Positions 24,901 to 30,900 of a stretch of 64,000 bases of DNA are shown here, in pieces. The stretch spans positions 11,263,774 to 11,327,773 of the forward strand of contig NC_064219.1 of NCBI RefSeq assembly GCF_023101765.2, given 5' to 3'. How positions within the stretch are numbered: position 1 is the stretch's first letter; each line of letters starts with the position of its first letter. Made by a program: the position numbers and the translations under genes. Source of the stretch: Spodoptera frugiperda (Eukaryota; Arthropoda; Insecta; Lepidoptera; Noctuidae). The notes beneath the pieces are model-generated. The model was not told the origin of the DNA. It did no database searches and saw only the letters and a program-made list of their open reading frames with translations.

Positions 24901-27900
24901 GAGATTGGAAAGAACTTAGGTTCTTTATTGACAAATAGTTACCCAGGACAAACAATAATAAATCACTGTATGCCCGGCTGTACTTTTACTAAAATTTCTG
25001 AGAAAATTATTAATTACAATTTTGACAAAGATTCTACCCTCATTATTATTTGTGGTAATAGAGGTAGTTTAAATAAAAATAGTTTATCCAAATTTCATAG
25101 TTCAATTACAGAACTTAAATTAAAGCAGATCATTTTGTTTACATTGCCTTACAGTAATAGCTTGCCACAGGAAGAAAACAACCTTAGATATAAACTTAAT
25201 ATTGCAATGTATCAGTTATGCAATAATTCAAATATTAATATTAATATTATTGATACCAACAATTACGTTGGTAAAAATGTATATATGACGAAAGATAGGT
25301 ACTATCTTTCTCGTTATTATTTAAGACGAATAGCAGTGTCGCTATCATATTTTATTAAAATAACAGCCAAGAACTTGGCTAAACAGGTTGCTCCTATTGA
25401 GCAACCTTCTAGTATTGACTTTAATAATGTAACATTAAATGTTGATATCTGTAATAATTTAAATTAAAACGCAAGACAATGGAGACATCCTCTTGCATAT
25501 TTAACAGTAATATCAATCTGGTACACCAAAATATTCAAGGATTTATGAGTAAAGAATTAGAAATAGAATTATTTTTAAACTGTAATAATGTTGACATTTT
25601 GTGTATTACTGAGCATTGGCTGAAATCACATCAGCTAATGTTCAATTTTGGTAATCATCAGATTGGTAGCTCGTTCAGCAGGGAGAACGCTATACATGGT
25701 GGTTCACTAATTTTACTAAATAACAAACTTAAATTTAAAGAACGCAAGGATATAGTTAGTTACTCTGTTGAACGTACTGTTGAAATAGCCTGTGTGGAAT
25801 TAGAGCGGTTTATTGTTTTAAGTGTGTATAGACCACCTACTGGTTTGTATGACTGTTTTGAAACAGTATTAGATGAAGTGTTAAATAAACTCAGTAGTTC
25901 AAATAAATTTATTATTACTTGTGGCGATTTTAATGTAAATTTGTTAGAAAATTCTAGTTTAAGTACAAAAATTGTAAGTTTATTTGCCTCATTTAACCTC
26001 ACGAACCTGTTTCTGGAGCCCACTAGGATAACTCCTACTAGTGCCACTTGCCTAGATAATATTTATACTGATATTATACCAACTAATAAACAAATTATAT
26101 CATTGCTTGATTCAGATCATTGTGGACAATTAATTTCAATAACCGTTAGCCCGGCACTGGTTCACGCCATGGTGCGGAGCGAGAGGGACTGGGATGCCGT
26201 CTCCTCCTTCTGCGAAGCAGTCATGCTAGCTAAGGAGGAGGCGGGGCGCGTGAGGGAACAAACCTCCTCACGCCCCAGCCGTCGTGAGAGACACTCCGGG
26301 CGTCGGGGATCGCGTGATGATCTCCGGCCACCGTAAGTGCGGGCCTGCGGACGGCGAGCAAGGGTAGCTCACCGCTCGAACAGAACCAGACCCGTGCGTG
26401 CGGCGCGTCGCGTTCCGCGCGCGCCTCAAAGAGCCATCAGACCACCACAGATGGGGCCCAGTAGGGCTGATGCCTGATCCGGAGCTGCGGACTACCTAGC
26501 GGATTTACCGGGGCTCCGGCTCGAAAAGCAGGAGAAGGAACGGGGTGGTTTTTAGTCAGTAAGAGTCTGACACTCCCTCTCGCCTCGCCCAAGGCGGGAG
26601 AAGTCATTGGATGATTTTCCCCCCTCAAAAAAAAAAAAAAAAAAAAAAGGAGAAGAAACGGGGTGGTTTTTAGTTAGTAAGAGTCTGACACTCCCTCAAA
26701 AAAAAAAGGTTCTTTATGAGATAGGGTAAGCGATTGTAACATTGGGAGAGCAAATGCGTTACTAGCCTTTTAGGGGGAGTGGGGGATTGCCACTGGTCAC
26801 TCACACGACCAAACACAACAGGCTTGGGAAGTTTCACGCCGTTTTCTATGAGGTCGTGATATTAGTAGATAGTAGTCTACCTATTCGTATTAAAGCATAG
26901 CTCTCCTACATGAAACAAAAACGGTGTATCAAGTGAGTATACCTTCAATAATGTTCCAGTGGCTGGTCTCCGAGCGCGGTGCTGGACTTCGCGGAGACGT
27001 TGGTGGAGAGTCCCCGCGTGTGGCAGGGCCGCGACAAGACCACGCCCAAACACTACGTGCCCGACGACACGCTGCGGCTTAGCTACCAGCAGGTCAGGAT
27101 ATACTTGCGTTTTATTGGTTCGTGTTTAGTGTAAGCTTCGAGAGTAGTGAGGATTATGTAAAATGTTAATTATTTCATTTATTTCATTAGAACCGCGATA
27201 TTTCACGAATGGAAAGACTAAAATTAATGAACATTTTTGTATAAAATTGTATGATGTACAAGTTTGTTGAACATATTTTTACGATAAAGCTTACTGTTTT
27301 CGAGAAAAATGGGTAATTTTTAGCTTTTGACCTTGAACATTTCTTTGAGCAAAGGTGGGAATCGATGACAATTTTTGAGAACAACTACCATGCCAATTTT
27401 CAGCTGTACCTATACGAATTATGTCTAGGTTTTTTGAAGTAAAAGACGTAAACAACTTAATAAACATAATTATAAAACTTTATTCCTTCAAACAAAAGTT
27501 GTCATGAACAGAAAAGGACGCCACGCGCGTTCCAAATTCGAATGGGGACGCCGTTCCCGCTCTTAGCGCGGGAAAATGTATGCATCCGTCACTTTTGACA
27601 GCTGACATTACGACGCATGACAGCTAGGGGTGTCAGTAACACAGATTACACTAGGGACGTTCATTTAGGTGATTTTCGTCGTCTAACAGTTGCAACTTAA
27701 TTTCGTATATTCTAACCGGGCTATCTTAACAACGTATGTACAGCTGGGCGTGATGGTCCGCTACGTGGCGGAGGAGGTCCGCGCGGTGGAGGCGGCCAGC
27801 GGGGGCGAGGCGGCGCGGCGCCGGGCGGATGCGCGCCTGCGTCTGCTGCTGCGGGCCGCCGCCGCGCCCCCGCAGCTGCTGGCCGTGGCCAGCGCCGCCA

Positions 27901-30900
27901 GGGAACACCACCCGCTGCTGCTGCTGCTGCTGTACATGAAGGTAGGCTGCAGGGTCTCGGATCCATTGGCTCACTCTAGTAGTAGTAGTCTGCGGCCGCG
28001 CCCCGCAGCTGCTGGCCGTGGCCAGCGCCGCCAGGGAACACCACCCGCTGCTGCTGCTGCTGCTGTACATGAAGGTAGGCTGCAGTGTCTCGGATCCATT
28101 GGCTCACTCTAGTAGTAGTAGTCTGCGGCCGCGCCCCGCAGCTGCTGGCCGTGGCCAGCGCCGCCAGGAACACCACCCGCTGCTGCTGCTGCTGCTGTAC
28201 ATGAAGGTAGGCTGCAGTGTCTCGGATCCATTGGCTCACTCTAGTAGTAGTAGTCTGCGGCCGCGCCCCCGCAGCTGCTGGCCGTGGCCAGCGCCGCCAG
28301 GGAACACCACCCGCTGCTGCTGCTGCTGCTGTACATGAAGGTAGGCTGCAGTGTCTCGGATCCATTGGCTCACTCTAGTAGTAGTAGTCTGCGGCCGCGC
28401 CCCGCAGCTGCTGGCCGTGGCCAGCGCCGCCAGGGAACACCACCCGCTGCTGCTGCTGCTGCTGTACATGAAGGTAGGCTGCAGTGTCTCGGATCCATTG
28501 GCTCACTCTAGTAGTAGTAGTCTGCGGCCGCGCCCCCGCAGCTGCTGGCCGTGGCCAGCGCCGCCAGGGAACACCACCCGCTGCTGCTGCTGCTGCTGTA
28601 CATGAAGGTAGGCTGCAGTGTCTCGGATCCATTGGCTCACTCTAGTAGTAGTAGTCTGCGGCCGCGCCCCCGCAGCTGCTGGCCGTGGCCAGCGCCGCCA
28701 GGGAACACCACCCGCTGCTGCTGCTGCTGCTGTACATGAAGGTAGGCTGCAGTGTCTCGGATCCATTGGCTCACTCTAGTAGTAGTAGTCTGCGGCCGCG
28801 CCCCGCAGCTGCTGGCCGTGGCCAGCGCCGCCAGGGAACACCACCCGCTGCTGCTGCTGCTGCTGTACATGAAGGTAGGCTGCAGTGTCTCGGATCCATT
28901 GGCTCACTCTAGTAGTAGTAGTCTGCGGCCGCGCCCCCGCAGCTGCTGGCCGTGGCCAGCGCCGCCAGGGAACACCACCCGCTGCTGCTGCTGCTGCTGT
29001 ACATGAAGGTAGGCTGCAGTGTCTCGGATCCATTGGCTCACTCTAGTAGTAGTAGTCTGCGGCCGCGCCCCCGCAGCTGCTGGCCGTGGCCAGCGCCGCC
29101 AGGGAACACCACCCGCTGCTGCTGCTGCTGCTGTACATGAAGGTAGGCTGCAGTGTCTCGGATCCATTGGCTCACTCTAGTAGTAGTAGTCTGCGGCCGC
29201 GCCCCGCAGCTGCTGGCCGTGGCCAGCGCCGCCAGGGAACACCACCCGCTGCTGCTGCTGCTGCTGTACATGAAGGTAGGCTGCAGTGTCTCGGATCCAT
29301 TGGCTCACTCTAGTAGTAGTAGTCTGCGGCCGCGCCCCGCAGCTGCTGGCCGTGGCCAGCGCCGCCAGGGAACACCACCCGCTGCTGCTGCTGCTGCTGT
29401 ACATGAAGGTAGGCTGCAGTGTCTCGGATCCATTGGCTCACTCTAGTAGTAGTAGTCTGCGGCCGCGCCCCCGCAGCTGCTGGCCGTGGCCAGCGCCGCC
29501 AGGGAACACCACCCGCTGCTGCTGCTGCTGCTGTACATGAAGGTAGGCTGCAGTGTCTCGGATCCATTGGCTCACTCTAGTAGTAGTAGTCTGCGGCCGC
29601 GCCCCCGCAGCTGCTGGCCGTGGCCAGCGCCGCCAGGGAACACCACCCGCTGCTGCTGCTGCTGCTGTACATGAAGGTAGGCTGCAGTGTCTCGGATCCA
29701 TTGGCTCACTCTAGTAGTAGTAGTCTGCGGCCGCGCCCCCGCAGCTGCTGGCCGTGGCCAGCGCCGCCAGGGAACACCACCCGCTGCTGCTGCTGCTGCT
29801 GTACATGAAGGTAGGCTGCAGTGTCTCGGATCCATTGGCTCACTCTAGTAGTAGTAGTCTGCGGCCGCGCCCCGCAGCTGCTGGCCGTGGCCAGCGCCGC
29901 CAGGGAACACCACCCGCTGCTGCTGCTGCTGCTGTACATGAAGGTAGGCTGCAGTGTCTCGGATCCATTGGCTCACTCTAGTAGTAGTAGTCTGCGGCCG
30001 CGCCCCGCAGCTGCTGGCCGTGGCCAGCGCCGCCAGGGAACACCACCCGCTGCTGCTGCTGCTGCTGTACATGAAGGTAGGCTGCAGGGTCTCGGATCCA
30101 TTGGCTCACTCTAGTAGTAGTAGTCTGCGGCCGCGCCCCGCAGCTGCTGGCCGTGGCCAGCGCCGCCAGGGAACACCACCCGCTGCTGCTGCTGCTGCTG
30201 TACATGAAGGTAGGCTGCAGTGTCTCGGATCCATTGGCTCACTCTAGTAGTAGTAGTCTGCGGCCGCGCCCCGCAGCTGCTGGCCGTGGCCAGCGCCGCC
30301 AGGGAACACCACCCGCTGCTGCTGCTGCTGCTGTACATGAAGGTAGGCTGCAGTGTCTCGGATCCATTGGCTCACTCTAGTAGTAGTAGTCTGCGGCCGC
30401 GCCCCCGCAGCTGCTGGCCGTGGCCAGCGCCGCCAGGGAACACCACCCGCTGCTGCTGCTGCTGCTGCTCTACATGAAGGTCCACACCAATCTGAACTAA
30501 CGCTTACGTAATAGAAAGCAAGTGTCAACTTATCACTGACTTAAATACCCCCTAAATGTTTATGGCAAGTAAAGGTAACTCGCTACCCGACCAGAACCAA
30601 ACCCGAGTAAATTAAAGAGCCATCAGACCACCACAGATGGGTACCTAATAGGCTAATGCCCAACCAGAATACCGGAGTTAAAATCATCTGATCTCTCTTC
30701 CTCAAAAAGCCTTTAAGTGATGATGGTGTTAACTTTTCACTACAACCCCCGTTGCCCCGCAGGTGCCGAAGATCCTGCCGCTGCTGCTGCAGTCGGGCCC
30801 CCGCAGCCGCGCGCTGTCCCTGCTGGCGGTGTCCCCCGAGCTGCGCGCCGCGGCGGCCAGCTCCACCAGCGCCACGGACCGCGTGTCGCACGCGCTGCTC

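Noticed and set aside
30478..30498. Alternative end of exon 30 reading on from the last array D copy (KVHTNLN then stop)
   Set aside because: It would terminate IntS1 about 350 residues early, while exons 31-35 clearly continue the conserved protein. Any use would be an unproductive isoform.
27690..30528. Series of leucine-, alanine- or glutamine-rich open frames in array D
   Set aside because: All are frames of the 133-bp repeat. Only the phase-0 66-nt segment between AG and GT is plausible as coding sequence, and that is reported as candidate mini-exons of IntS1.
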